Shown here piece by piece: positions 1 to 8,585 of a stretch of 64,000 bases of DNA. Every line of letters begins with the position of its first letter. Positions within the stretch are counted from its first letter, which is position 1. The notes beneath the pieces are model-generated. The model was not told the DNA's origin, did not search any database, and worked only from the letters and a program-made list of their open reading frames with translations. Source of the DNA: Uliginosibacterium sp. 31-16 (lineage in GTDB: Bacteria > Pseudomonadota > Gammaproteobacteria > Burkholderiales > Rhodocyclaceae); the NCBI RefSeq assembly GCF_030730865.1, contig NZ_JAVALZ010000003.1:124001-188000 (forward strand). The letters run 5' to 3'. Both the position numbers and the translations under genes were made by a program.

Positions 1-10
1 CCCTGCGGAG

Positions 11-46
11 CCGGCCCGGTCATTCCCTTGCACCGGGCCGGTTTGT
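11..46 (+). terminator. Possible rho-independent terminator of an upstream gene
   Basis: A perfect 10-bp inverted repeat (CCGGCCCGGT at 11-20 and ACCGGGCCGG at 32-41) with an 11-nt loop is followed by a short TTTGT. It would end a plus-strand gene lying before the window. The T-run is weak, so this could also be a general intergenic hairpin. Confidence 0.45.
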
Positions 47-178
47 CAAAGCGCCGGGCGACGCTGTCGTGCCGCGCAACAGTTCTGGCCAGGCAGTGCG
101 GATTCATCCGGCGGACTATGCTGAAAGCAGGCGACACGCTTGGCGTGCCGGTGTTTGACTCACTTACAGGAGAACATC

Positions 179-601
179 ATGCGCAAGATCCTGCTCGCGG
201 TGGATGGCTCGGAGCATTCAGACAAAGCTGTCCAGTTTGTGGTCGATTTCTGTCGTGAACACGGCCCGCTTGAAATCCATCTGCTCACCGTTGAACCCAA
301 GCCAGAAGGCTGGCAGACGCATGGCATGGAAGCAGAGGCGATCAAGGCTCAACTCAAGATGCATTGCCATGCCGTACAGCAATCCGCACATGCCTTGCTC
401 CAGGATGCCGGGCTGAATGCACAGGCGCATTTTAGGGAAGGCAATGCGGCCGAGACCATCGTGCTGGAGGCCGGCAAACTCGGTTGCGATGTCATCGTGA
501 TGGGCTCTCGTGGCCTGGGCGCCTTCTCCGGCATCACTCTGGGTTCGGTGACGCGCAAGGTGCTGCATCTGGCGCAGACCCCGGTGGTGTGTGTCAAATG
601 A
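179..601 (+). CDS. Universal stress protein, UspA family
   Basis: A 140-residue single Usp domain, the usual length for this cytoplasmic nucleotide-binding stress family. It begins MRKILLAVDGS, the typical first strand and acidic residue. Near the C-terminus (about residues 108-122) it has the ATP-binding pattern G-x2-G-x9-G-S, read here as GSRG...LGS, so it belongs to the ATP-binding subgroup. The ATG at 179 was chosen over an upstream in-frame ATG at 140 because CAGGAG lies just before it and homology to the family starts there. It stands alone and converges on the pectate lyase gene across a strong terminator. Stress or starvation induction is known for the family; nothing in the sequence shows the regulator. 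Confidence 0.93.
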   Translation: MRKILLAVDGSEHSDKAVQFVVDFCREHGPLEIHLLTVEPKPEGWQTHGMEAEAIKAQLKMHCHAVQQSAHALLQDAGLNAQAHFREGNAAETIVLEAGKLGCDVIVMGSRGLGAFSGITLGSVTRKVLHLAQTPVVCVK

Positions 602-693
602 TTGCAGGATCCCGGAACGTGGCCCGGCCTGAGTGAAGCCCCGGCTTGTCTTGCGATAGGAGCATGTTTGCAATACCGCGCCGGTAAAGAATG

Positions 694-728
694 AAAAAGG
701 CGGAGGTCTTTCGACCACCGCCTTCAAG
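694..728 (-). terminator. Strong terminator shared by usp and the pectate lyase gene
   Basis: AAGGCGGaGGTC at 697-708 pairs with GACCaCCGCCTT at 713-724 around a TTTC loop. Read on the minus strand this is a GAAA tetraloop hairpin followed by TTTTT, a textbook terminator for the pectate lyase gene. The plus strand also ends in a T-rich stretch, so it may act in both directions. Confidence 0.85.
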
Positions 729-743
729 TTTTGCTTCCATTGA

Positions 744-2660
744 TTACTGGCTGATGGAAATGTTGGTGAATGTGACAGTGCTGCCAGGAGAGGCAATTCC
801 TGATGCTGCGAAGACTCCAACGCTTACCGCGTCCGGAAGATTTGTGAAGGTTGTGGTTGGCGTACTTGCAGAACTCGCATACGTAACGCCTCCGTCAGTG
901 GAGTAGTACGCAGTAACGGCCTGACCTGTGCGAACCAGTTTCAGTACCAGCAAGGCGCCTGGTGTTACAGCGGTTGTTGTGCCGTTGAAAACGTTCTTGG
1001 ACACAACGCCACTTGATCCGCTGGTTCCCACGGTGGTGCGTGCAGCATGGATAGGCAGATAACTTCCAGCTGTCACGACTCCGATTGAAGATTGTGCGTA
1101 GAGCGGCGCCGTTGTCGAACTGCCGCTAGCACAGTCGCACAGCATGATGCCGGTGCGGTACTGATGGCTGGTACTTGCCTTCAACTCTGTGCTAATGCTT
1201 GATACGACCGCAGTCATGGTGAAGTCGCCAGTGATGCTTTGTCCGGCAAAGGAAAATCCATCCATGCTGCTTTCGAGTTTGCCCTTGATGGAGGTAAGCG
1301 TGACGTCAGAGCCATTGATTACGGCGGAGCCGCTTGGAGCCGAGGTCGTGCCACCGAAAGTATTGGCTTGATACGTCAATGAGAGAACAACAGGGCTTCC
1401 GCCGGAAGAGCTGCTTGAGGAAGTGCCACCTGACGAACTGCCACCTGACGAACTGGACGACGAACTACTTGAAGAGCTGCTCGACGACGAGCTGCTCGAA
1501 GAACTGGAGCTTCCGGCAGGTGGGGTGATGCTGAGCTTGCCGACGCCGGCGCCGTTGGGGACGAGGGTCGGAACGTCGGCGGCCGCATCCAGCGTATAGG
1601 CGTAGGGGATGCTGACCGAGGTGGTCGAGGTCAGGACGGGGCCGGCCGGATGCATTTCGTTGGCCTCCGCGGACCAGGTGACGCCGGCTCCGAAGATGTT
1701 GCCGCTCAGGTCCCAAAAACCCATGTCGTTCGTGTAGAAGGTGCCGATCGGGTTCTTGGCGTTGGTGAAGTAGTTGTTTTCCGCCTTCAGCTTGCCGCCC
1801 ATGCGCGGGTTCATCCCCGATTCATTGAGGCCATCGAAGTAGTTGTTGTACGAGTGTGCCGTGGCGCAGCGCAGCAGTGGGGTGCGCGAATCGATGTTCT
1901 GATAGTAGTTGTGGTGATAGGTCATCGGGCCGTTGTCGCAGTCCGTGTCACTGGAGCCGACGAGGCCGCCGCGCCCTGAGTTTTTGAGAATGCTCCAGGA
2001 GAGCGTCACGTACTTGGTGCCGGCTTTCATGTCGAACAGGGCGTCATAGCCTGCGGATTCGCCGCCTGAGGCTTCCAGTGTGACGTGGTCGACCCAGACG
2101 TTGGAGACGGTACTTTCCATGCCGATTGCGTCGCCTCCGTTGGAAAGGGGCGTGCCGGATTTCTTCACGTTACGCACATGTACGTTCTGGATGATGATGT
2201 TCTTCGCATCGCGGATGTGGATGCCGATCTGGTCGAAGATCGCGTTGCTGCCTACACCGATGATGGAAATGTTCTGGATGCCCTTGAGCTCGATGACATC
2301 CGCAGCCGTGTTGCATTGACCGCTTTGCGCAGTGGTGTTGCCGTGGTTGATGGTGCCGTTCACATAGATGATGCGCGCTGCAGTCTTGCTCGTGCGGGAG
2401 CAGAGCGCGGCATTGAGTTCGCTGCCGGTGCTGACGGTGACGCTGTCACCGCCGGCTCCGCCCGTTGTGCCACCGTTTTCCGTTGAGAAGCCAAGCTGCT
2501 GATTAACGATGCTCGTGCCGCCCGATGAGGAGCTGGAGCTGCTGGAGGACGTGACGCCCCCGGAGCTGCCACCTCCACTGCTGCCCCCGCCGCCGCAGGC
2601 GGCGGTCAGGGTGAGGGCGATACATAGGGCCGAAAAGCCCAGACCGTGTGTATGTTTCAT
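744..2660 (-). CDS. Secreted pectate lyase lipoprotein (PL1) with polyserine linker
   Basis: A 638-residue surface or secreted lipoprotein that should cleave polygalacturonate by beta-elimination. The signal peptide ends in the lipobox LTAAC, followed by a Gly/Ser-rich stretch. The catalytic part (about residues 45-375) is a parallel beta-helix lyase of family PL1: it has the NVWVDH motif, DALFDMKAG, HHNYYQN and the catalytic RTPLLR segment. A run of more than 20 serines with Gly/Ser patches follows, then a C-terminal beta-rich domain of about 190 residues resembling DUF1349/concanavalin-like sandwiches, probably for carbohydrate or surface binding. The ATG at 2660 was chosen because AGGAGT lies just before it and the signal peptide starts there. 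Upstream operator-like repeats are shared with the GH6 gene at 35657-36838. The C-terminal domain assignment is uncertain. Confidence 0.92.
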   Translation of the reverse strand: MKHTHGLGFSALCIALTLTAACGGGGSSGGGSSGGVTSSSSSSSSSGGTSIVNQQLGFSTENGGTTGGAGGDSVTVSTGSELNAALCSRTSKTAARIIYVNGTINHGNTTAQSGQCNTAADVIELKGIQNISIIGVGSNAIFDQIGIHIRDAKNIIIQNVHVRNVKKSGTPLSNGGDAIGMESTVSNVWVDHVTLEASGGESAGYDALFDMKAGTKYVTLSWSILKNSGRGGLVGSSDTDCDNGPMTYHHNYYQNIDSRTPLLRCATAHSYNNYFDGLNESGMNPRMGGKLKAENNYFTNAKNPIGTFYTNDMGFWDLSGNIFGAGVTWSAEANEMHPAGPVLTSTTSVSIPYAYTLDAAADVPTLVPNGAGVGKLSITPPAGSSSSSSSSSSSSSSSSSSSSSSGGSSSGGTSSSSSSGGSPVVLSLTYQANTFGGTTSAPSGSAVINGSDVTLTSIKGKLESSMDGFSFAGQSITGDFTMTAVVSSISTELKASTSHQYRTGIMLCDCASGSSTTAPLYAQSSIGVVTAGSYLPIHAARTTVGTSGSSGVVSKNVFNGTTTAVTPGALLVLKLVRTGQAVTAYYSTDGGVTYASSASTPTTTFTNLPDAVSVGVFAASGIASPGSTVTFTNISISQ

Positions 2661-2677
2661 GACTCCTCCTTGATTTG

Positions 2678-2690
2678 TTTGTAAGACAAA
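2678..2690 (-). promoter_or_regulatory. Palindromic operator-like site TTTGT-N3-ACAAA (proximal)
   Basis: A perfect 13-bp inverted repeat, TTTGTAAGACAAA, lies 18 bp before the pectate lyase start. It fits the TNGT-N3-ACNA half-site pattern known for FadR-type GntR regulators. A second copy lies at 2735-2747. The binding protein is not identified. Confidence 0.45.
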
Positions 2691-2722
2691 AGCCGGTTTT
2701 GATACCGATCTCAATGGAGGAG

Positions 2723-2748
2723 ACTATATAGGTGTTTGTCCTACAAAA
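2723..2748 (-). promoter_or_regulatory. Conserved upstream element shared with the GH6 cellulase gene
   Basis: On the minus strand this reads TTGTaGGACAAACACCTA followed by two bases and TAGT. The same element, with only three differences over 24 bases, occurs 58 nt before the GH6 gene (36892-36915). It contains TTTGT-N3-ACAAA (2735-2747). The spacing to the start codons is similar (69 and 58 nt). It may be an operator overlapping a promoter; TATAGT could serve as the -10 box. Confidence 0.55.
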
Positions 2749-3050
2749 GAACTGGTTTGTCAGGAAAATCAGTGGTTTGGGAGCTATTTTTTTACATTGA
2801 AAAAGAGCATGTGGAGGCAGCGTGAATGTCTTGATCAGAATTGCTGTTTTTGTTGCTGCATGAGCGGCGGGGCTGTATGAATTGGCAGGACAGGGGAGGT
2901 CGGCAGGGTAGGCCTGAAGATCCCCGACTGGCGTGCTTCTTCGGCATGCCTGTCTGTTGAGTGGGGTTTCAAGACCTTCTTCAGCTCGCCTGTCTGGAGA
3001 GCCTTGCTGGATGCCGCTCTCCAGGTGCCGTTAGTACACCCCGCCGATTA
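2749..3050. repeat. Gene-free intergenic region with dispersed GC-rich repeat and hairpins
   Basis: No gene is visible here. The first part (2749-2880) is AT-richer and upstream of the lyase promoter element. From about 2900 on it holds a copy of a dispersed intergenic repeat: TCTTCGGCATGCCTGT at 2938-2953 and the core GCTGGATGCCGCT at 3006-3018. It folds into nested hairpins (CTGAAGA 2914-2920 with TCTTCAG 2978-2984; CTGGAGAG 2994-3001 with CTCTCCAG 3017-3024). The last hairpin lies just after the stop of yejF and may end that operon. Confidence 0.5.
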
Positions 3051-4631
3051 TCAGGCAGGGGCTGTGCTGCTGATCAGCGTCCGGGTGTAGGCGCTGCGTG
3101 GCGCGGTGAGGATTTCGTTGAGCGGGCCGGATTCGATGACCTGGCTGTCCTTCATCACCATCACCGTGTGGGCCATGGCGCGGATCACGTCGATGTCGTG
3201 GGTGACGAGGATGTAGGCGAGCCGGTAACGGCGCTGCAGATCGGCCAGCAGCTTGAGCACCTGTTGCTGGATGGTCACGTCCAGCGCGCTGGTGGGTTCG
3301 TCCAGCACCAACACCTGCGGCCGCAGGATCAGGGCGCGGGCAATCGCGATGCGCTGGCGCTGGCCGCCGGAGAATTCGTGCGGGTAGCGGGCGAGCAAGG
3401 GTTCGACGCGTCCGGCTTCCTGCAGACTGACGTCTTGCAGTGCGGCCACGATGCGATTGCGGCGCTCGGCTGCAGTGAGTTTCGGGAAGTGGATTTCCAG
3501 TCCCTCGCCGACGATCTGCTCGATGGTCAGGCGTGGCGAAAGCGAGGACAGCGGGTCCTGGAACACGACCTGCAGACGCTGGCGCAGGCTCTGTTCCTTT
3601 TTACGGTCGGTCCAGCTGTCGCGACCCAGACGCATCGTGCCAGTGGCCGGAATCAGGTTGAGCAGCGCAAGTGCCAGCGAAGTCTTGCCCGAGCCGGATT
3701 CGCCGATCACGCCCAGGGTTTCGCCAGGGGAGAGCTGGAAGCTGGCAGGCGCTACCGCACGGAATGAGCCCTTGCGCAGCCAGCCCCGGATGCCGGGGAT
3801 GGGTACCGGGTAATCCACGCAGATGCCCTCGGCGGAGAGCAGCGTCCCGCGGGCCGCTTCAGCCACATCCCTTGCAGGCCGGCTCTGCACAAGCTTCTGC
3901 GTATAGGGGTGCTGCGGATCGGCCATCAGCGCGGCTGCCGGGCCTTGCTCGACGAGAATGCCGTGTTCCATTACCGCCACCTTGTCGGCAAAGCGGCGCA
4001 CCAGATTCAGGTCGTGGGTGATCATCAGCACGGCGAGCCCGCGCTCGACGCGCAGCTCGTCGAGCAGATCGAGGATCTGATGGCGGATCGTCACATCCAG
4101 CGCCGTGGTCGGCTCGTCGGCGATCAGTAGTTTCGGCTCGCAGGCCAATGCCATGGCGATCATGGCCCGCTGGCGCTGACCGCCGGAGAGCTGGTGCGGA
4201 TAGCTGTCGATGCGCCGCGCCGCTTCGCTGATACCCACGCGTTCCAGTGCGGCAATCGCGGCGCTGCGCGCATCCCTGGCGTTGAGGCCTTTGTGCAGCT
4301 GCAAGGTCTCGATGATCTGGCGGCCGATGGTGAGAACCGGGTTCAGCGCGGTCATCGGCTCCTGAAAGATCACCGCGATTTCGCCGCCGCGCACTTGCTG
4401 CAGCTCGCGCGCTTGCATGTTTAAAACTTCTCGGCCTTCGAACTGGATGCTGCCTTCGAGGCGTGCGGATTCCAGCAAGCGCAGGCAGCTCATGGCGGTG
4501 ACGGTCTTGCCCGAGCCGGATTCACCGACCAGCGCGAGTTTTTCACCCGCAGCGAGGCTGAAGCTCGCCTTGTTCACCACTTGGCGCGTGCCGAAGTGGA
4601 TGGAGAGATCGCGGACTTCGAGCAGGTTCAT
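3051..4631 (-). CDS. yejF: Oligopeptide ABC transporter, duplicated ATP-binding subunit YejF
   Basis: A 526-residue protein with two complete ABC ATPase domains in one chain, the architecture of YejF (usual length near 530) that powers the inner-membrane YejBE permease. Domain 1 has Walker A GESGSGKT (36-43), signature LSGGQRQR (148-155) and Walker B LLIADEP (168-174). Domain 2 repeats GESGSGKT, then FSGGQRQR and VLVLDEP. Each is followed by an oligopeptide/dipeptide C-terminal extension. The reading frame is open far upstream, but that part is antisense-like sequence over yejE; the ATG at 4631 overlaps the yejE stop by 4 bp and starts the homology. It is the last gene of the cimA-yejABEF row. 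In enterobacteria this transporter takes up peptides including microcin C; the substrate here is unknown. Confidence 0.94.
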   Translation of the reverse strand: MNLLEVRDLSIHFGTRQVVNKASFSLAAGEKLALVGESGSGKTVTAMSCLRLLESARLEGSIQFEGREVLNMQARELQQVRGGEIAVIFQEPMTALNPVLTIGRQIIETLQLHKGLNARDARSAAIAALERVGISEAARRIDSYPHQLSGGQRQRAMIAMALACEPKLLIADEPTTALDVTIRHQILDLLDELRVERGLAVLMITHDLNLVRRFADKVAVMEHGILVEQGPAAALMADPQHPYTQKLVQSRPARDVAEAARGTLLSAEGICVDYPVPIPGIRGWLRKGSFRAVAPASFQLSPGETLGVIGESGSGKTSLALALLNLIPATGTMRLGRDSWTDRKKEQSLRQRLQVVFQDPLSSLSPRLTIEQIVGEGLEIHFPKLTAAERRNRIVAALQDVSLQEAGRVEPLLARYPHEFSGGQRQRIAIARALILRPQVLVLDEPTSALDVTIQQQVLKLLADLQRRYRLAYILVTHDIDVIRAMAHTVMVMKDSQVIESGPLNEILTAPRSAYTRTLISSTAPA

Positions 4632-5683
4632 TGCGCGTCCTCCACGACCTTGCGCGGGTCCAGCGCATCGCGCAGGGCATCGCCGATCAGCACCAGCAGG
4701 AGCAGGGTCAGTACCAGTACGCCGATGGTGGAGAGCGATATCCACCAGGCATCCAGATTGTCTTTCCCCTGGGCGAGCAGGGCGCCGAGACCGGGGGTGT
4801 CCGGCGGCATGCCGAGGCCGAGGAAATCCAGACTGGTCAGGGCGCCGATGGCGCCCGCCATTTCGAAGGGCAGCAGGGTGACAACAGGGGTCAGGCTGTT
4901 CGGCAGGATGTGGCGGAAGATGATCTTGCGCTTGCTCTGGCCGAGTGCGCGGGCAGCGCGCACGTAGTCCAGCGTGCGGTTGCGCAGGAATTCGGCCCGC
5001 ACATAGGCGGCGATGCCCAGCCAGCCAAAGGCGGCTATGAGGAGCACCAGCAGCCAGAAGCTGGGAGAGAACAGCGCCGAGAAGATGATCAGCATGTACA
5101 GCGTGGGCATGGCGCCCCAGATTTCTGCGCCGCGCTCCATCGTGATGTCGGTCCAGCCCGCGAAGAAGCCCTGAATGGCGCCATAGCACAGGCCCATCAG
5201 GGTAGTCAGCCCGCACACCAGCAGGGCGAAGCACACGGACAGGCGGAAGCCGTAGAGCAGGCGTGCGATCATGTCGCGGCCACGGTCGTCGGTGCCGAGC
5301 AGATTGTCGCTATCCGGCGCTGCCGGGCTGGGGGAGTTGGCGAAATAATTGATGCTGCGGTGGTGATAGGGATTGAGCGGGAAGATTGCGAAGTTGCCCG
5401 CTTTCTCGAATTGCGCACGGATGAAGGGGTCGTGGTAATCCGTGTCGCTATCGAAATCACCGCCAAAAGTGGTTTCCGGCAGGTTCTGGACGATGGGGAA
5501 ATACCACTGGCCCGCGTAGCGCACCAGCAGCGGTTTGTCGTTGGAAAGGACTTCGGCCGCTAGGCTCAGGGCAAACAGCAGGCTGAACAGCACGAGGCTC
5601 CAGTAGCCGACGCGATTCGCCCGGAAACGTTGCCAGGCGCGGCGGGTGGGGTTTTGCGAGGTGGCTTTGCGGGTCTCAGTCAT
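4628..5683 (-). CDS. yejE: Oligopeptide ABC transporter permease YejE
   Basis: A 351-residue inner-membrane permease of the DppC/OppC type. An N-terminal cytoplasmic stretch precedes one membrane segment (about 28-48), a long periplasmic loop with GTDDRGRDMIAR, which is typical for YejE/OppC, and then a five-helix transport core. The EAA-type loop reads YVRAARALGQSKRKIIFRHILPNS and contacts the ATPase. The start overlaps the end of yejB by 8 bp and its stop overlaps the yejF start by 4 bp, so the genes are translationally coupled. Confidence 0.94.
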   Translation of the reverse strand: MTETRKATSQNPTRRAWQRFRANRVGYWSLVLFSLLFALSLAAEVLSNDKPLLVRYAGQWYFPIVQNLPETTFGGDFDSDTDYHDPFIRAQFEKAGNFAIFPLNPYHHRSINYFANSPSPAAPDSDNLLGTDDRGRDMIARLLYGFRLSVCFALLVCGLTTLMGLCYGAIQGFFAGWTDITMERGAEIWGAMPTLYMLIIFSALFSPSFWLLVLLIAAFGWLGIAAYVRAEFLRNRTLDYVRAARALGQSKRKIIFRHILPNSLTPVVTLLPFEMAGAIGALTSLDFLGLGMPPDTPGLGALLAQGKDNLDAWWISLSTIGVLVLTLLLLVLIGDALRDALDPRKVVEDAQ

Positions 5684-6716
5684 ACTTCACCCGCGGATCA
5701 ACCCACAGATAGGCGAGGTCACGAATCAGGGTGGTGACAAGGCCGATCAGGGTGAACAGGAAGAGGCTGCCCAGAACTACCGGGTAGTCCCGGCGGATGA
5801 CGGATTCGTAGGAGAGCAGGCCGAGCCCGTCGAGCGAGAACAGGGTTTCGATCAGCAGCGAGCCGCCGAAGAAGGCACCGACAAAGGCCGCGGGAAAGCC
5901 GGTCATGATCGGGATCAGGGCGTTGCGGAAGACATGCCGCCACAGCACCGTGCGCTCGGAGAGCCCCTTGGCGCGGGCGGTGAGGACGTATTGCTTGCGG
6001 ATTTCTTCGAGCATCGAATTCTTGGTCATGATGGTGATGACCGCAAAGCTGCCCAGCACCATGGCGATGACCGGCAGGGTGATGTGCCAGAGGTAGTCGG
6101 CGATCTTGCCCGCAAGGCTCAGCGTATCCCAATCGCTCGAGACCAGTCCGCGCAGCGGGAACCACTGCACGAAGCTGCCACCAGCCACCAGCACCAGCAG
6201 GATCACGCCCATCACGAATCCGGGGATGGCATAGCCGAGCAGTACGGCGAAGGTGCTGGCCAGATCAAAGCGGCTGCCCGCGCGGATCGCCTTGGCTATG
6301 CCCAGCGGCACCGAGATGCCGTAGGTGAGCAGGAAGGTCCACATGCCGAGGCTGATCGAGACCGGCAGCTTTTCGCGGATCAGCTGCCAGACGCTCTTGT
6401 CGTGATAGAAGCTCTTGCCCAGATCGAAGCGCAGGAACTGTCCGAGCATCTGCACGTAGCGTTCATGGGCTGGCTTGTCGAAACCGTAGAGCTGCTTGAT
6501 CTCGGCAATCCGCTCGGCATCCACGCCCTGCCGGCCGCGATAACCGGCTCCGCCTTGCGACGGACCTTCGCTGGCCGCGTTGCGCCCTTGCAGCTGCGAC
6601 ACCATCTGCTCCACCGGCCCGCCAGGCACGAACTGGATCACCACGAAAGTGATGGTCAGCACCCCGAGCAGGGTGGGGATCATCAGCAGCAGGCGTTTGA
6701 GGATGTAGGGCCACAT
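5676..6716 (-). CDS. yejB: Oligopeptide ABC transporter permease YejB
   Basis: A 346-residue permease of the DppB/OppB type. It starts MWPYILKRLLLMIPTL, the usual first membrane helix, and has a periplasmic region with the KQLYGFDKP segment seen in YejB. The EAA loop (YVLTARAKGLSERTVLWRHVFRNA) lies between later helices and would dock on YejF. It pairs with YejE to form the channel. It lies 47 nt after yejA on the same strand, in the conserved A-B-E-F order. Confidence 0.94.
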   Translation of the reverse strand: MWPYILKRLLLMIPTLLGVLTITFVVIQFVPGGPVEQMVSQLQGRNAASEGPSQGGAGYRGRQGVDAERIAEIKQLYGFDKPAHERYVQMLGQFLRFDLGKSFYHDKSVWQLIREKLPVSISLGMWTFLLTYGISVPLGIAKAIRAGSRFDLASTFAVLLGYAIPGFVMGVILLVLVAGGSFVQWFPLRGLVSSDWDTLSLAGKIADYLWHITLPVIAMVLGSFAVITIMTKNSMLEEIRKQYVLTARAKGLSERTVLWRHVFRNALIPIMTGFPAAFVGAFFGGSLLIETLFSLDGLGLLSYESVIRRDYPVVLGSLFLFTLIGLVTTLIRDLAYLWVDPRVKYD

Positions 6717-6763
6717 AAGGCGGTGAAGGCTGAAAGGTGAAGGGGCGTGGGGTTATTTTGTAC

Positions 6764-8584
6764 TCAGTCCTTTTGGGACGAGGCCCACCAGCTCGATACC
6801 ACCCAGCTGTCTGCCTGATAGTACTTCGGCATCACGGCGGGTTGTGCGAACTTGCCGGCGCGCCAGCTTACTCGGTAGCTCTGGGCGTACCAGTGTGGCA
6901 CGAAGTAGTGGCCGAAGCGCAGCACGCGGTCCAGGGCGCGCACGCGGGCGACGAGATCCTTGCGCCGGGTGCTGGCCACGATCTGGTCGACCAGTGCATC
7001 GACAGCAGGGTCGCGCACCCCCATCAGGTTGCCGGAGCCTTCCTGGTCGGCCGAACTGCTCTTGAAGCGATCCTGCAGTTCGGCGCCCGGCGCCTCGCTG
7101 CCCACCAGACGGATGCTGGTGATGTCGAAGTCGAATACATCCAGACGTTTCTGCAGCAGGGCGAAATCCGCCAGCTTGTATTCGGCCTGCACGCCCAGCT
7201 TCTCCAGCGCCTGCATGTAGGGGGTAACGATGCGGCCCAGACTGCCGCCACTATCCAGAAATTCCAGTGTGAAGGGCTCACCCTGGGCATTGCGCAGGGC
7301 GCCGTCACGGTAAGTCCAGCCAGCTTCGGCGAAGAGGCGGCGGGCTTCGCGCAGATTGTTGCGCAGGCTGCCCGGCGGCGTGGTGCTTGGCGGTACGGGC
7401 ACCGGCTGGGTGAATACCTCAGGCGGCAGCTTGCTGCGCAGGGGCTTCAGAACGGCCAGTTCGTCGGCGTCGGGCAGGCCGCTGGATTCAAAATCGCTGG
7501 CGTTGAAGAAACCACGCACACGGGTATAGCTGTTGTAGAAGAACTGGCGGTTCATCCACTCAAAGTCCATGGCCAGAGCAATGGCCTGGCGCACGCGCGG
7601 GTCGCGCAACTTGTCGCGCCGGGTGTTGAAGAGGAAACCCTGGAAGTCGCCGGCGTTGCCATGCTTGAGTTCCTGCCGGATCAGCGTGCCCTGATCGAAG
7701 AGCTTGCCGGTATAGACGCGGGCCCATTCGCGTGCCGAGAAGACCTGGATGTAGTCGAACTCGCCGGCCTTGAAGGCCTCAGTCTGGGCGGTCGTGTCCT
7801 TGTAGATCTTGTAGGTGACGCGATCGAAGTTGTAGAGCCCGCGCCGCACGTTAAGATCCTTCGCCCAGTAGTCGCTGCGGCGCTCGTAGCTGATGTCGCG
7901 GCCGAAATTCATTTTGCCGATCCGGTAGGGGCCGCTGGCGATCGGCAGGTCGGTGACGATCTTGTCGAAAGCCTTGCCCGCACCCCACTGGCGCGAGAAC
8001 ACCGGCAGACCTCCCACCATCAGCGGCAACTCGGCGCTGGGGCGTTTGAAATCGAAGCGCACCAGACGCTCGCCGAGCACCACGGCTTGCTTCACGTCGG
8101 CATAAATGTTGCGGAACTGGGGGGCGGCCTGCTTGCTCATCAGGCTGTCGAAGCTGTGCTTCACATCAGCCGCCAGCACTGGCGAGCCGTCGTTGAAGCG
8201 CGCCGCCGGGTTGAGGCGGAAGGTGGCCGACAGGTGATCCGGCGCCACGCTCACGTCTTCGGCGAGCAGGCCATAGGCGGTGGTCGGTTCGTCCAGTGTG
8301 CCGGTGAGCAGACTCTCGAACATCATGTCCGACAGTGCCGGGGGCGAAGTGCCCTTGAGCGTGAAGGGGTTGTACTTGTCGAACTGGGTGACGCGGGTGG
8401 GAGCCACCAGCGTAATCTCGCCGCCTTTCGGTGCGTCCGGATTGGCCCACTCGAAGTGCTTGAAGCCCGGTTTGTACTTGATGTCGCCGAACTGGGCGTA
8501 GGCGTGGGCAGCGAGCGCGCTGCTGCACTCCACTGCCGCCAGCAGTGTGATCAATGCCAGTCGGGTGATGTGCAGCAGTTGCAT
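6764..8584 (-). CDS. yejA: Periplasmic oligopeptide-binding protein YejA
   Basis: A 606-residue solute-binding protein of SBP family 5. A Sec signal peptide (about residues 1-26, ending SSALAAHA) is followed by HAYAQFGDIKYKPGFKHFEW, the characteristic YejA start. It binds oligopeptides in the periplasm and delivers them to YejBE. The ATG at 8584 was chosen because the signal peptide starts there; an open frame before it reaches back to 8644 over the end of cimA. Only 1 nt separates it from the cimA stop, so the two genes are very probably co-transcribed. That pairing with isoleucine-type biosynthesis is unusual. Confidence 0.94.
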   Translation of the reverse strand: MQLLHITRLALITLLAAVECSSALAAHAYAQFGDIKYKPGFKHFEWANPDAPKGGEITLVAPTRVTQFDKYNPFTLKGTSPPALSDMMFESLLTGTLDEPTTAYGLLAEDVSVAPDHLSATFRLNPAARFNDGSPVLAADVKHSFDSLMSKQAAPQFRNIYADVKQAVVLGERLVRFDFKRPSAELPLMVGGLPVFSRQWGAGKAFDKIVTDLPIASGPYRIGKMNFGRDISYERRSDYWAKDLNVRRGLYNFDRVTYKIYKDTTAQTEAFKAGEFDYIQVFSAREWARVYTGKLFDQGTLIRQELKHGNAGDFQGFLFNTRRDKLRDPRVRQAIALAMDFEWMNRQFFYNSYTRVRGFFNASDFESSGLPDADELAVLKPLRSKLPPEVFTQPVPVPPSTTPPGSLRNNLREARRLFAEAGWTYRDGALRNAQGEPFTLEFLDSGGSLGRIVTPYMQALEKLGVQAEYKLADFALLQKRLDVFDFDITSIRLVGSEAPGAELQDRFKSSSADQEGSGNLMGVRDPAVDALVDQIVASTRRKDLVARVRALDRVLRFGHYFVPHWYAQSYRVSWRAGKFAQPAVMPKYYQADSWVVSSWWASSQKD

Positions 8585-8585
8585 T

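Noticed and set aside
4632-5234. Upstream in-frame extension of the yejF frame
   Set aside because: The extra 200 codons overlap yejE in another frame and have Arg/His/Pro-rich shadow composition; ABC homology starts at the ATG at 4631.
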